A stretch of DNA of 64,000 bases from Flammeovirgaceae bacterium (GCA_027487845.1 JAIYCV010000021.1:62001-126000), one strand, 5' to 3'. Counted from the first letter of the stretch, positions 33,452 through 43,848 are shown. Numbers and translations: made by a program. Notes: generated from the letters alone by a model not told the origin.

Positions 33452-34717
33452 TTATCTACGATCTCTTTTTTCCCCTGCCCATCTTTTCGATGCATCCCTG
33501 TTTTGAGGCCTTCCTTGTTGAGGCCTTCTTGGTGAGCGCGGATTAGGTGCTGGCGATTCTCCTGGTCTTCGCTCAATGCCTTCAGAATGGTATGGGTGAT
33601 CTGCCATCACCGGAATACTTTTGCCTATTAGTTTTTGGATGTCTTTTAAAAAGTCACGCTCTTCTGTATCGCAAAAAGAAAAAGCAACTCCGCTTTCCCC
33701 TGCTCTTCCTGTTCTGCCGATGCGATGCACATAGGTTTCTGGTACATTGGGCAATTCAAAATTAATAACGTGAGTAAGTTTGTCAATGTCTATGCCTCGC
33801 GCTGCGATATCGGTGGCAACTAACACACGGGTTTGCTTCGATTTGAAATTGCTCAATGCTCGTTGCCGGGCATTTTGGGACTTGTTTCCATGGATGGCCT
33901 CAGCCGCAACACCCGCGCGAACAAGGTCTTTCACTACTTTATCAGCACCATGTTTTGTGCGCGTGAATACAAGTGCAGTTTCCATGGATTTGTTTTTCAA
34001 CAAGTGTAGTAATAACGAGCGCTTCTCATTTTTTTCGACAAAATAAATTTCTTGCTTGATGGTGTTTGCCGTAGAAGAAACGGGAGTGACTTCTACTTTA
34101 ATAGGATTTGTTAAGATGCTGTTGGCCAACGAAGCTATTTCTTTCGGCATGGTGGCGGAGAAGAATAGTGTTTGCCGCTTAGCAGGCAGCTTAGCAATTA
34201 TTTTCTTTACGTCATGAATAAAGCCCATGTCCAACATACGATCGGCCTCATCTAACACAAACATTTTGATATGTTGCAGATGTACAAATCGCTGATCCAT
34301 CAGGTCTAATAATCGTCCAGGCGTGGCAATTAAAATATCAACGCCGGCTTTCAAGGCGTCAGTTTGTGATTTTTGCGAAACACCACCAAAAATAACAGTG
34401 TGTTTAATTCTCAAAAACTTGCCATAAGCGGCAAAGCTTTCGCCAATTTGGATGGCGAGTTCACGAGTAGGCGTTAAGATTAAGCTCTTAATTCCAGCCG
34501 GCCCTTTCACAAAAAGTTCATCTTGGTGTAGGAGTTGCAAAATAGGTATCGCGAAAGCTGCTGTCTTTCCGGTGCCAGTTTGGGCGCAGCCAAGTAAATC
34601 CTTACGTTCTAACAATACTGGAATCGATTGGGCTTGGATAGGGGTAGGTACTGTATAACCTTCATTTTTGAGCGCACGCGCAATGGGCTCAATGAGTTTT
34701 AAATCTTCGAATGACAT
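33452..34717 (-). CDS. DEAD-box RNA helicase, RhlE-like
   Basis: From the ATG at 34717 ([20 protein letters not shown]) this is 421 residues; an in-frame TTG at 34747 would add ten. The full motif set is present: Q motif ([14 protein letters not shown]), motif [12 protein letters not shown], Ia PTRELAIQ, Ib [60 protein letters not shown] basic, proline- and arginine-rich tail (from about 375) ends in RDRR, typical of RhlE/CsdA-like helicases of ribosome assembly and cold adaptation. It is single, leftward and convergent with the toxin gene. Confidence 0.93.
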   Translation of the reverse strand: MSFEDLKLIEPIARALKNEGYTVPTPIQAQSIPVLLERKDLLGCAQTGTGKTAAFAIPILQLLHQDELFVKGPAGIKSLILTPTRELAIQIGESFAAYGKFLRIKHTVIFGGVSQKSQTDALKAGVDILIATPGRLLDLMDQRFVHLQHIKMFVLDEADRMLDMGFIHDVKKIIAKLPAKRQTLFFSATMPKEIASLANSILTNPIKVEVTPVSSTANTIKQEIYFVEKNEKRSLLLHLLKNKSMETALVFTRTKHGADKVVKDLVRAGVAAEAIHGNKSQNARQRALSNFKSKQTRVLVATDIAARGIDIDKLTHVINFELPNVPETYVHRIGRTGRAGESGVAFSFCDTEERDFLKDIQKLIGKSIPVMADHPYHSEGIERRPGESPAPNPRSPRRPQQGRPQNRDASKRWAGEKRDRR

Positions 34718-34827
34718 ATTTTGATTTTTTGGAAGAGGCTTGCTCAACGGTTGAATAAATTAAATGCCTCTTATAAAATTACTTCCTGAATTTCAGGTTT
34801 TTTGAGGAATTTCGGAGGTCAGTTTTG

Positions 34828-34835
34828 CAAAGATA
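34828..34835 (-). promoter_or_regulatory. candidate -7 element for the DEAD-box helicase gene
   Basis: On the minus strand this reads TATCTTTG, a fit to TAnnTTTG. A TTTTG lies 22 bases further upstream (34858-34862 on the plus strand), slightly more than the preferred spacing. The leader to the ATG at 34717 would be about 105 bases, a length often seen for cold-regulated helicase mRNAs. Confidence 0.45.
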
Positions 34836-34929
34836 CACTTTATTGGACGGACTTTGACAAAATTCTTAATACCTTGGTCTATCGAGTACTCAAAATTTTA
34901 CTTATTTCACCCATCATAAATTTTTAGTC

Positions 34930-36330
34930 ATGGAAAACACCTCTCAATCGTCAAGAAGAAGTTTTATAAAAAAAGCGCTGGGAACTGCATTAGCTGCGAC
35001 TTCCGCTCCAGCTATTGTTGCAGGTCTGGACGCGAATGTAATCGAACTGCCAGAAAAAAAAATAAAACAACAATACGGTTCAAATGACAACATAAACATT
35101 GCAGTAATTGGCATGGGAATAATGGGGTTCAATAACTTGGCCACATCGGTGCTAGTACCCGGTGTAAAACTCGTGGCTGTTTGCGATCTCTATACCGGAC
35201 GATTAGAAAGAGCTAAAGAAATCTACGGCAAAGAAATTTTCACAACAAAAAACTACCAGGAGATTTTAGACAGAAAAGATGTTGATGCTGTATTAATTTG
35301 TACAAGTGACAATTGGCACGATCGGATTTCAATTGATGCGATGAACAAAGGCAAGCATGTGTATTGCGAAAAGCCGATGGTTCATAAGCTCGAACAAGGA
35401 GCCGAAGTAATTGCTACACAAAAAAGGACGGGTAAAGTATTTCAGGTGGGAAGCCAAGGTGTAAGTTCAATTGTTACGGAAAAAGCGCGCGAGCTCTTTG
35501 AGCAAAAAATAATTGGTGATCTTGTACTAGTGGAAACATGGAACGACCGACAAGGTGGCAACGGGGCGTGGCAATATTCTATTCCTACGGATGCCAATGA
35601 GGGAACAGTCGATTGGGATAGGTTCCAAGGCAGCGCACCTAAAGTTGCCTATGATCCTGTTCGATTTTTCCGATGGAGAAATTATCAAGACTATGGCACG
35701 GGCATAGCGGGTGATTTATTTGTTCATTTGTTTTCTAGCCTACATACCGTGACAAGCTCGAAAGGGCCAACCAAAATTTACGGAACGGGCGGACTGCGAT
35801 TTTGGAAGGATGGGAGGGATGTTCCTGACATTATTACCAGCATTCACGATTACCCAGCTACCGAAAAGCACAGTGCTTTTAATCTTCAAATGCGCGTAAA
35901 CTTTGCAGACGGTGGAGGTGGAGGACAACTCCTGAGGTTGGTAGGAACCGATGGGGTGATCACCCTTGGCTATGGCAATGTAAAAGTGAAACGGAGCAAG
36001 ACGCCTAACGCGCCAGGTTACGGGGGGTGGGATTCATTCGATACATTTTCCTCCGCACAACAAAAAGAGTATGAGAAATGGTATAAAGAAAAATTTCCAC
36101 AAGCAAAGCCAGTAATGGTTGAACCGGATTTAGAGTTTAGCGCACCGAAGGGGTATGATCAAAATATGGATCATCATCTGAATTTCTATGCAGGTATTCG
36201 TCAGGGGAAATCGATCAAAGAAGATGCGCTTTTTGGAATGCGTGCGTGTGGCCCAGCATTGGCAACAAATAAGAGTATTTTCGAGAAAAGAATTATTAAC
36301 TGGGATCCTGAAAACGCCAAGTTTATCTAA
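34930..36330 (+). CDS. Tat-exported Gfo/Idh/MocA-family oxidoreductase
   Basis: This 466-residue protein begins with a twin-arginine signal (SSRRSFIKKALGTALAATSAPAIVAG). NINIAVIGMGIMG is the Rossmann NAD(P)-binding loop, AVCDLYTGRLERA the cofactor-specificity strand, and VLICTSDNWH and GKHVYCEKPMVHKLEQG the conserved EKP catalytic lysine motif. GDLFVHLFSSLHTV supplies the later His/Asp. Substrates are usually sugars or their derivatives. Exported members often carry a tightly bound cofactor. The stop overlaps the convergent gene's stop by 4 bases. An adjacent partner for a pathway is not apparent. Confidence 0.9.
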   Translation: MENTSQSSRRSFIKKALGTALAATSAPAIVAGLDANVIELPEKKIKQQYGSNDNINIAVIGMGIMGFNNLATSVLVPGVKLVAVCDLYTGRLERAKEIYGKEIFTTKNYQEILDRKDVDAVLICTSDNWHDRISIDAMNKGKHVYCEKPMVHKLEQGAEVIATQKRTGKVFQVGSQGVSSIVTEKARELFEQKIIGDLVLVETWNDRQGGNGAWQYSIPTDANEGTVDWDRFQGSAPKVAYDPVRFFRWRNYQDYGTGIAGDLFVHLFSSLHTVTSSKGPTKIYGTGGLRFWKDGRDVPDIITSIHDYPATEKHSAFNLQMRVNFADGGGGGQLLRLVGTDGVITLGYGNVKVKRSKTPNAPGYGGWDSFDTFSSAQQKEYEKWYKEKFPQAKPVMVEPDLEFSAPKGYDQNMDHHLNFYAGIRQGKSIKEDALFGMRACGPALATNKSIFEKRIINWDPENAKFI

Positions 36331-36935
36331 GCGTTGGCTTGATCGATCAGTTCCAATCTTTTTACAACTGAATTTGGTTTAAGAATTGTTCCAGGCGAAA
36401 GCACCGCATTGGCGCCTATCTTTGAATGATCACCTACCAACGCTCCGAATTTTGTAGAGGAAATTGTTTGAGAGATGCCATCTGCTGTAATTGTTATTGA
36501 TTTATCTGCTCGTTCGTTATAATGATTTGCCACAATTGAACCCGCCTCAAAATTCACATAGCTGCCGATGATTGAATCGCCAATAAAGTTGAAGTGGGCG
36601 ATAGAGGTGTGATTGAAGATTGCGCTACTTTTGATTTCGCACCCTGGCCCGACAATCGTATTATTACCAATATAAACTCCCCCACGTAAATAAGCATGGG
36701 CTGCGACAAAACAGTTTGCTGAAATAATGAGGGGGCCTTTTAGAACTGCCCCTTCTTCAACGATAGCTGTTTTATGAATGGCGATTTCGTTTTCGATTTT
36801 AAAATCACTATTGACGTAAGATTTTTTTTTGTTTACATAGGTGGAAATATTAGCAATAAAATCCCAAGGTAAATCATCTATATTTTCATTGAATGCTTGT
36901 GAAAAACTGCTGATGTAATTGTTTATTTTAATCAT
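36327..36935 (-). CDS. left-handed beta-helix nucleotidyl/acyltransferase-like protein
   Basis: This 202-residue protein uses the ATG at 36935; TTG at 36953 would overlap the upstream stop. After a roughly 50-residue N-terminal region come hexapeptide repeats (IHKTAIVEEGAVLKGPLIISANCFVAA, then GNNTIVGPGCEIKSSAIFN), which form a left-handed beta helix as in LpxA, GlmU-C and dTDP-sugar acetyltransferases. The absence of a pyrophosphorylase domain and the SYVNFEAGSIVANHYNERADK segment suggest a sugar-nucleotide-related acyltransferase or a UDP-GlcNAc pyrophosphorylase-associated protein. The substrate is undetermined. It is 14 bases downstream of the Omp85-like gene. Confidence 0.75.
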   Translation of the reverse strand: MIKINNYISSFSQAFNENIDDLPWDFIANISTYVNKKKSYVNSDFKIENEIAIHKTAIVEEGAVLKGPLIISANCFVAAHAYLRGGVYIGNNTIVGPGCEIKSSAIFNHTSIAHFNFIGDSIIGSYVNFEAGSIVANHYNERADKSITITADGISQTISSTKFGALVGDHSKIGANAVLSPGTILKPNSVVKRLELIDQANA

Positions 36936-36949
36936 ACCGAATCTATTTA

Positions 36950-38188
36950 TCAAAACACTTCCCCCAAATTAACAAAGATCCCCTGCGAGCCACCTGCGCC
37001 AAAGCCATAATCAATTGAGATATTGGTTTTAGAATATTTATTGAGTTTTATACGTATACCTGTTCCTCCAGCTGGTTGGATCACTTCAAACCGATTACTT
37101 TCATTCTCGCTTATCGATTGGGCATTTGCGAAAACCACCATTCCCAGTATTCCATTTCGTGTCAATGAAAATCGATACTCTGCTTCTGCATATAGTAAGT
37201 TTCTTCCGCGGAAGCGACCAATAATAAACCCTCTGCCCGAGTTGCCGTAGGTATCGGAACCTGTATGCGGAAGTACCAAGTAAGGAGGATTACCCGTGAG
37301 CGTTAAGAAAGCATATGACCAAATAGCTAATGTGTTTTTTGTTTTTGAATTTAAGTGAAGGTACTTCCGATAGTCTAACTGCAGCGTTTGGTACGACATG
37401 CTGCTGCCAAGGAAAGTAAAATTAGGTCGGTAGGTAAGATTTGCGAACGAACCTTTTCTTGGGTTAATGGAGTTTCGTCTCAAATCGTGAAGCAAATTAA
37501 ATGCTAGGCCAGACGTGGTGACAGCCGAAGGTAAGCCGTATTTTTGAAAATCTGTTTGTTTGTCGGTTGGTGGATTTATTTCGCGAATGTTCCAGAAATA
37601 ATCGAAGTTATACCCCACGCCAACATAATAGTCGGGTGCAATCGATTTGAATACAGTTTGAAACAAACGAATACTAGAAAAGTCAATTTTATAGGCATCG
37701 TCAAGCGTAGAGCGTCCACCCAGTCCGTAGGTGTTTTGCGGAAATTTTTTGTAATCCCAATCAAATTGAATATTGAACTTGTTGCCTTTTGTCCAAATGT
37801 TGCCCAACACTGGAATTATGATCTGTTTATATTGAGTATAGGTAGGGAAGGAAACAATGCTTGAAATATTGGCATTTTTTTTCTTGCTCAGGTAGAAAGC
37901 CGCATTCGCGCCAATGGTAAATGCATAGCCAGTAATTAACGTATATCCAAAACCAGGAACAGCACTGGCATATATTTTTCCCGGTTTTATGGAAGCAGTA
38001 TCTTTTCGCAGGAAATCTCTTTTAATAATCATTTTTGCCACATCAAAAAGATCAACTTCATGCTTTAGGCCCTCGCTGGCTTCGATCTCTTCGCTGTCAT
38101 CAATTGATTTTACAAAGAGACTATCTTTATTCTGTGCGGATAATGAAAAATAGGTTGCAATAAAGAGAAGGGTGTATAGTAATTTCAA
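36950..38188 (-). CDS. Omp85/BamA-TamA-type outer-membrane barrel protein
   Basis: This 412-residue protein has a signal peptide (MKLLYTLLFIATYFSLSAQ), about 55 residues of linker without POTRA repeats, and a C-terminal beta barrel. AVPGFGYTLITGYAFTIG begins the barrel. DLRRNSINPRKGSFANLTYR is the conserved surface-antigen D15 motif (DxRxNxxxPxxGxF). GRFRGRNLLYAEAEYRF corresponds to the VRGY/F-like loop 6 motif of Omp85 proteins, here GRFRG. The lack of POTRA domains and small size make it a short Bacteroidota-type surface antigen rather than BamA itself. It is probably cotranscribed with the beta-helix gene. Confidence 0.82.
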   Translation of the reverse strand: MKLLYTLLFIATYFSLSAQNKDSLFVKSIDDSEEIEASEGLKHEVDLFDVAKMIIKRDFLRKDTASIKPGKIYASAVPGFGYTLITGYAFTIGANAAFYLSKKKNANISSIVSFPTYTQYKQIIIPVLGNIWTKGNKFNIQFDWDYKKFPQNTYGLGGRSTLDDAYKIDFSSIRLFQTVFKSIAPDYYVGVGYNFDYFWNIREINPPTDKQTDFQKYGLPSAVTTSGLAFNLLHDLRRNSINPRKGSFANLTYRPNFTFLGSSMSYQTLQLDYRKYLHLNSKTKNTLAIWSYAFLTLTGNPPYLVLPHTGSDTYGNSGRGFIIGRFRGRNLLYAEAEYRFSLTRNGILGMVVFANAQSISENESNRFEVIQPAGGTGIRIKLNKYSKTNISIDYGFGAGGSQGIFVNLGEVF

Positions 38189-38272
38189 GGTGCTTGCTTT
38201 TAGTCCCCACTATTAACGAAAGTTCTATGGCGTAAGTGGGTTAATGGTGGTATTATATTAGCCAGATCAAGA

Positions 38273-41200
38273 TTATTTCTGGTCTCTTTTTTGTCTTTCA
38301 ATGTTTTTGGCTTTTAAACGATAATAGACATTGGGTAAAATTAATGGAATAAGAATTAAGCAACTTATCAATCCGCCAATAATAACAGTTGAGAGTGGCC
38401 TTTGTATGTCCGACCCAATTCCCTTACTTGTTGCCGCTGGCAGTAATCCAATCATTGCCACGGTAATCATCATTAAGATAGGTCTGATTTGTTCATTGGA
38501 AGTAGTAATGATTATTTTTTTCAATGCCTGACGCGTTGGAAGCGAGTAATCCTTTTTCATCAATTCAGGTAAAACATCTTTGAGTGCGCGATTGTACGCA
38601 GAAATTAGCAGTACACCAGCCATTACGGCAACTCCGAATAGTGAAACAAAGCCTACTCCAGCGGATACGTTGAAATAATAACCCCTTATCAAAAGAGCGG
38701 ATATGCCTCCCAAAATACCAAAAGGAATACAAAGGATGGTAAGTAAGGTATCCGATATATTTCGATACATAAAGTAAAGCATAGCTCCAATTATCAAAAG
38801 GGTAAGTGGTATAACTATAGATAATTGCCTACTTGCTCTAATAAGGTTTTCAAATTGACCGCCTAAGCCAATAGTAATCTCTTTAGGGATATTTAGTTGA
38901 TCAATTCTTGCGCTGGCCTCAGCGGCAAATCCTGCTTGATCTCGCCCACGGATGTTGCTACGAACAGTGATTATTCTTTTGCCTTCTACCCGATAAATAT
39001 TGGTTTGTCCATCAATCATTTTTATTTCAGCCAGTTCGCTCATCGGTACGCTTGATCCATTGATAGAAGGAACAAGTAGTTTTTTTATAGCATCAACAGT
39101 GTTTCGGTTTTCGGGTAGAAATCTAATAACAAGATCAAAGCGCTTGGTACCTTCATAAACAGTACTGATCACTTTACCACCTACAGCAGCTTCAATCATT
39201 AATTGAATGTCGCTTATATTTATACCGTAGCGAGCTGCATTCTCTCTTTTTATTTCCACTACAATTTGTGCTTGGGGGCCTTCTTGCTCAATGCCCACTT
39301 CACTTGCTCCAGGGAGCCTGTTGAGCATCGAAGCGACCTGTTCAGCTATTTGTCTGGTTCTAGGTAAGCTATCAAATGCTACTGTAATGGCAAGGTCGGC
39401 AGCGCTGCCATTTACGATTTCAGTAACTTGATCTATAATGGGTTGCCCATATGAAAAATAGGCTCCTGGAAATTGTCGCTCTAGTTCTGATTTAATATTT
39501 AACGCTAAATCAGCTTTAGAAGTATCGTTTACCCAAAGACCATAAGGTTTGAGGTCAACTAGTATTTCTGTTCTGTTAGCACCAAAAGGATCAGTGCCAT
39601 CATCATTTCGCCCAGTTTGGGTGAATACATTTTTTACCTGAGGATGTTTTGAAATAATAGCACGAATAGCAGGAGCAATTTTGGCGCTTTCTCTTATAGA
39701 AATTCCAGAGGGTTGGTTACAACGCAGAAAAATGGAGCCCTCGTCAAGTGGAGGTAGAAATTCTGATCCCATTTTTGAACCAAAGTGCCCACATATATAG
39801 ACTACAATACATGTAAGTGCTACCCCTGATGAAGGTATGTTTAGGTAAACATCCAAGAATTTCTGATACCAGTTGTACTTCACCTTCTTTTCTTCGTTTT
39901 GTAGACCTTCTTTCCGTTTGAATAGGTTAATTAGGTGTCGGAATATTGAACCTCTCTTCTTATTAAAATCATAATCTAGGTTTTCAAAACGCTTTTTATA
40001 AACAATGGAGATAAGGACGGGGATTATGGTTAAGGCACAAAGCATGGATCCTAGAATAGCAAAAGAAAGAGTATACGCCATAGGAGAGAATAATTTCCCT
40101 TCTACTCGCTGCAAAGTAAAGAGCGGTAGGTAGGCCAGGATTATTATGGTAACTGAAAAGAAAATCTCCTTACCGATTTCTTGAGCAGAGTGTTCAGCGA
40201 AATGGAGCATTCCTTTTTCCCTGTCGCTTTTAGTTGCTTGTTTAATTGTCCTTATCAGGTGTTCAACCATGATACACGCACCATCAACGATGATCCCAAA
40301 ATCAATGGCACCAAGTGATAGAAGGTTGGCAGGTATTCCGGTAATCTTCATCATGATGAATGCAAAAAGAAGAGAAATAGGTATTGTAATAGCTACAATT
40401 ATTGCCGACCGAATGCTTCCTAAAAAAAGGATTAATATTATCAACACAATTGTGATCCCTTCCATAAGGGTGTGAGAAACTGTGTCTAATGTATAGTTTA
40501 TCAAACTCGAGCGATCATAGAGAATATGAATCTTCATCCCCTTTGGAAGTTCTTTTCGAATGTCCTCAATTTTTGCATTCAGGTTTTTAAGTATCTCATT
40601 GGCATTTTCCCCTCGCTTCAATAGAACAATGCCTTCGGTCCCTGCATTCACGTTAACGCTGCTGTCGGGAATAGTATACCCCATAATGCCTGAAGGACTT
40701 GGTGGATCGATCTCAACGCTGGCCACATCTCTCAAAAAAATGGGCACTCCATTTGAAGCATTTACAACAATATTCTCAAGATCACGCAGACTTTTTATCG
40801 CCCCAATGCCCCTAACTGCAAATCCTTGTCCACCTCTTTCAATAATGTTACCTCCCGTATTAAGATTGTTTTCATGGATGGCTTCAATGAGTTGCTTAAG
40901 TGTCATGTTGTACTTTCGCATTCTTTCAGGGCTAGTTAAAACCTGATATTGACGAATTGGTCCACCAAACGTACTTATGTCTGCGATGCCCGGAACTTGC
41001 AACAGCTTAGGTCTGATGGTCCAGTCATTGAGCGTTCTTATCTCCATCGGGGTGAAATTTTCGTCACCCTGTAACACATATCTAAAAATCTCTCCAGTGG
41101 GTGAGGTTAAGGGGCCTAGTTCCGGAGTAACACCTTCAGGGAGTTCCGCGTAGAGTAGTTTCTCTGCCACGTATTGCCGGGCATAGAAATCGGTAACACT

Positions 41201-41497
41201 TTCTTGAAAAGTGAGCTGCACAACAGAAAGACCAAAAATAGTTCTCGATCTTCTATCTAGCACACCAGGTACATTGTTGAGAGCACGCTCGATAGGTATG
41301 GTAACTTGCTGCTCTACTTCTTCCGCAGCTCTTCCATCATATTGCGTGATTACAATAACATTAGTGTCTGATATATCGGGGTAGGCTTCAATTTTTAGAA
41401 GTGTGTAAATCCAAAGTCCTAGGCCAAGCACTAGAATTGTGGTTAGTATTGCAATGACGGAATGTTTTAAAGAGAAGGAGATAATTTTGTTAATCAT
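38273..41497 (-). CDS. CzcA-type heavy-metal RND efflux pump
   Basis: This 1074-residue inner-membrane RND transporter is the proton-driven pump of the tripartite system. It has twelve predicted helices in two repeats with two large periplasmic loops. The proton-relay helix reads DFGIIVDGACIMVEH, giving Asp399, Asp405 and Glu412. This is the DFxxxxDGxxxxxE signature of the Zn/Co/Cd/Ni class, against CusA-like copper/silver pumps, and it is offset by three from CzcA of Cupriavidus (D402, D408, E415). It is the last gene of a leftward operon, 11 bases after the adaptor gene. Start ATG at 41497. Confidence 0.93.
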   Translation of the reverse strand: MINKIISFSLKHSVIAILTTILVLGLGLWIYTLLKIEAYPDISDTNVIVITQYDGRAAEEVEQQVTIPIERALNNVPGVLDRRSRTIFGLSVVQLTFQESVTDFYARQYVAEKLLYAELPEGVTPELGPLTSPTGEIFRYVLQGDENFTPMEIRTLNDWTIRPKLLQVPGIADISTFGGPIRQYQVLTSPERMRKYNMTLKQLIEAIHENNLNTGGNIIERGGQGFAVRGIGAIKSLRDLENIVVNASNGVPIFLRDVASVEIDPPSPSGIMGYTIPDSSVNVNAGTEGIVLLKRGENANEILKNLNAKIEDIRKELPKGMKIHILYDRSSLINYTLDTVSHTLMEGITIVLIILILFLGSIRSAIIVAITIPISLLFAFIMMKITGIPANLLSLGAIDFGIIVDGACIMVEHLIRTIKQATKSDREKGMLHFAEHSAQEIGKEIFFSVTIIILAYLPLFTLQRVEGKLFSPMAYTLSFAILGSMLCALTIIPVLISIVYKKRFENLDYDFNKKRGSIFRHLINLFKRKEGLQNEEKKVKYNWYQKFLDVYLNIPSSGVALTCIVVYICGHFGSKMGSEFLPPLDEGSIFLRCNQPSGISIRESAKIAPAIRAIISKHPQVKNVFTQTGRNDDGTDPFGANRTEILVDLKPYGLWVNDTSKADLALNIKSELERQFPGAYFSYGQPIIDQVTEIVNGSAADLAITVAFDSLPRTRQIAEQVASMLNRLPGASEVGIEQEGPQAQIVVEIKRENAARYGINISDIQLMIEAAVGGKVISTVYEGTKRFDLVIRFLPENRNTVDAIKKLLVPSINGSSVPMSELAEIKMIDGQTNIYRVEGKRIITVRSNIRGRDQAGFAAEASARIDQLNIPKEITIGLGGQFENLIRASRQLSIVIPLTLLIIGAMLYFMYRNISDTLLTILCIPFGILGGISALLIRGYYFNVSAGVGFVSLFGVAVMAGVLLISAYNRALKDVLPELMKKDYSLPTRQALKKIIITTSNEQIRPILMMITVAMIGLLPAATSKGIGSDIQRPLSTVIIGGLISCLILIPLILPNVYYRLKAKNIERQKRDQK

Positions 41498-41508
41498 GAG
41501 GGAAATAG

Positions 41509-42462
41509 CTAATAACCAAAACTCAATCCTTTTAGTAGCATTGCACCTTCGCTTATCACCGAATCCCCAACAGATAACCCCTTAAAAACAATAATCTGAT
41601 CACCGATTTGGCTCTCTGTTACGACCGATATCCTATGAATTTTATTTCCGTTCTTCTTAAAAATGTAATTCTTCCCCTGGACGGATATAACTGAAGTTGC
41701 GGGTACGGTTAGCGCATTTTTAACGTCAAGATTAAAACGAACCCTGGCAAACATGCCTGACTTAAACTTACCTCCATTGTTAGTCATAATAATTCTAACT
41801 TTTAGCGTACGAGTAGCAGGGTCAAGCACTTCGCCAAGCGCATCGATACGGCCTATAAACTCTTGTCCGGGATAAGATGTAAATTCGATTGAGCAGTTCT
41901 GTCCTTTGTTCAAACTATTAAGCACGCTTTCAGAGACATCGGACATTAGCCATATAACACCAGGTTTTGCTCTATTAAGTTCTGAAGGATCAAAACCTAA
42001 CATTCTAAAACGGCCTTCTTTTTCTGCCAGCTCTGTTGCGGCATCTGTTACTCCCGTTTCGGCTTCTCTTAACTCCACACCAGTGGCAGCCTGATGGGCA
42101 TACATGTCCTGAACTCGTTGCAAATAGTCAGTGTCTTTTTTATAATGCGCTATACTTGACAAATAAGAAGTATAAAGTAAGTTTAGCTCTTCTTTATCAA
42201 AAAGTATAATGGTGCTAGCTTCTGCTCTTGAAGGCTTTAAAATGCTTGCAACTATGGTTGCAGGTGCCACATAATTGCCCATCACTGAATTTTTGCTGAT
42301 TACTATCGATTTAAATCGTTCGTTATACTTTTTGAATATGATGGTTTCACCATTGTCTGCTACTTCGGGCTTAAAATCTTCGGGTTTTTGAACGTCTACT
42401 TTTTCTGCCTTTTGGCAAGAGAGTGCCAAAATAAGTAAACAATAAAGGAAATAGTATCGCAT
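41509..42462 (-). CDS. periplasmic adaptor (membrane fusion) lipoprotein of the metal efflux system
   Basis: This 317-residue HlyD/CusB-like adaptor is shorter than most CzcB proteins. MRYYFLYCLLILALSC is a lipoprotein signal with Cys16. Helical hairpin residues (about 70-130) separate the lipoyl/barrel halves. VIWLMSDVSESVLNSLNKGQNC, FTSYPGQEFIGRIDALGEVLDPATRTLKVRI and GKFKSGMFARVRF are the classic adaptor barrel motifs. It bridges the RND pump and the TolC-like channel. It lies 11 bases from each flanking operon gene. The N-terminal metal-binding extension and a long coiled coil are absent. Confidence 0.9.
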   Translation of the reverse strand: MRYYFLYCLLILALSCQKAEKVDVQKPEDFKPEVADNGETIIFKKYNERFKSIVISKNSVMGNYVAPATIVASILKPSRAEASTIILFDKEELNLLYTSYLSSIAHYKKDTDYLQRVQDMYAHQAATGVELREAETGVTDAATELAEKEGRFRMLGFDPSELNRAKPGVIWLMSDVSESVLNSLNKGQNCSIEFTSYPGQEFIGRIDALGEVLDPATRTLKVRIIMTNNGGKFKSGMFARVRFNLDVKNALTVPATSVISVQGKNYIFKKNGNKIHRISVVTESQIGDQIIVFKGLSVGDSVISEGAMLLKGLSFGY

Positions 42463-42473
42463 GAGTTTTTTCT

Positions 42474-43718
42474 TTATAAATCATTTATCAAACCCGAAGT
42501 ATATAGCAAAAGGAGATTACTCTTTCTATACGAAAGTACTTCATCAAAATACATCCTTTTCGTTTCCAATGCGGTACGTTGAGCTTCTAAAAAATCAATG
42601 ATCGTGGTATTCCCTTTAAGGTATTTATATTTAATTGTGTTAAGCACCGTTTCAGATTGCTGCATAATATTTTGAAACCGTTGCAGATTGCCTTTCCGTA
42701 TTAAATAAGCAGCGTATGCATTTTTTACCTCTGTTTTAATGTTTGCTTCTAATGCCAGAACATTGCTTCCTGTTTGATTTAATAATGCTTTTGATCTTTC
42801 AATTCCGCCTTGGTTTCTATCAAAAATGGGTATTTGTATGCCTGCGGTAAGCCCCACGTAAGGTATGCTGTTTTGCGGATTAATGAACGCACTTCCATAC
42901 AAATTGGGATAAACAAAGGCTTGCTGTAGGGTAACATTGCTCTGGGCTGCGTTTTTATTGGCCTTAGCAGTTTGCAAGTCATTTCTCTTTGTTAAGGCGA
43001 GTGTTACCAATGAGTCTACAGGCGGCAATAGTTGGCTGAATATGAATTCATCATTATAATCTATGGCAATGCTGTCAGTACTTCCTGTAATGAGTTGCAA
43101 TTTTCTTAATTGGCTTGAAAAGTCTTGTTCAATAGTTCGAAGTTGCAATGCATATTGTTCTGAAAGTACCTGGGTTCTTATTAATTCTGATACGGTGATT
43201 ACTTCATTTTTTAAACGGTTTTCGTTGATTTTAATAAGTGTGTCGATATTCAATTTTGCCTGAGAAAGAATTTCCATGTTCACATGAAATGACCAAGCAT
43301 CTAACCAAATGTTGCACACATCTAATACTAGTGTCCTTTCAAATTCTAAAATATTTTGTTGAGTTGCAGAAAGGTTTTTAGATGCAACATCAGTGGCATA
43401 TTTTCTTATTGGCTTTAAGCGAAAGGGCATTCCTAATTGAAACCAAGATTGCGTATTGGCGGAATTTAAATAACCTGTGTTATCCGCCCAATATTTGGAC
43501 TGTGGAATGGTAAAAAGTTGAGTTTGAAAGTCTGGATTCAAACGCAATCCAGCGGTTGTGACATCCGATTGTGCTACATCCAAATCAAATTTCAATGTTT
43601 TTAGAAATGGATTATTTGCTTTTGACCGTAAAATGGATTCCCGAACCGTTATCTGGGTTTGTGAAAATGCCAATTGAAACAAACAAGTTAAAACAAGCAG
43701 AATAATACTACGAAGCAT
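42474..43718 (-). CDS. TolC-family outer-membrane efflux channel
   Basis: This 414-residue protein has a signal peptide MLRSIILLVLTCLFQLAFSQ from the ATG at 43718; GTG at 43751 is an alternative. The two long coiled-coil repeats typical of outer-membrane efflux proteins are visible as ITVRESILRSKANNPFLKTLK with its following helix, and NKNAAQSNVTLQQAFVYPNL with its following helix. It is the first gene of the tripartite operon and presumably provides the exit duct (CzcC role). The region upstream has only A/T-rich sequence, without a metal-responsive operator I can name. Confidence 0.9.
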   Translation of the reverse strand: MLRSIILLVLTCLFQLAFSQTQITVRESILRSKANNPFLKTLKFDLDVAQSDVTTAGLRLNPDFQTQLFTIPQSKYWADNTGYLNSANTQSWFQLGMPFRLKPIRKYATDVASKNLSATQQNILEFERTLVLDVCNIWLDAWSFHVNMEILSQAKLNIDTLIKINENRLKNEVITVSELIRTQVLSEQYALQLRTIEQDFSSQLRKLQLITGSTDSIAIDYNDEFIFSQLLPPVDSLVTLALTKRNDLQTAKANKNAAQSNVTLQQAFVYPNLYGSAFINPQNSIPYVGLTAGIQIPIFDRNQGGIERSKALLNQTGSNVLALEANIKTEVKNAYAAYLIRKGNLQRFQNIMQQSETVLNTIKYKYLKGNTTIIDFLEAQRTALETKRMYFDEVLSYRKSNLLLLYTSGLINDL

Positions 43719-43848
43719 CTTAAGCAGGAAGTTTAGCACATTTTGCCACACACAAAAGTCAAATATACTCTTTTTAACTTTTATGTAAGAAAATGGAAAA
43801 AGTGATAACTCAGTGTTTTTTAACTTTTTTTCAGTTCGAAATGAGTAT

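Noticed and set aside
36327..36330. Overlapping convergent stop codons as evidence of a frameshift
   Set aside because: Both genes end with complete family C-termini; a 4-base tail-to-tail overlap is ordinary gene packing.
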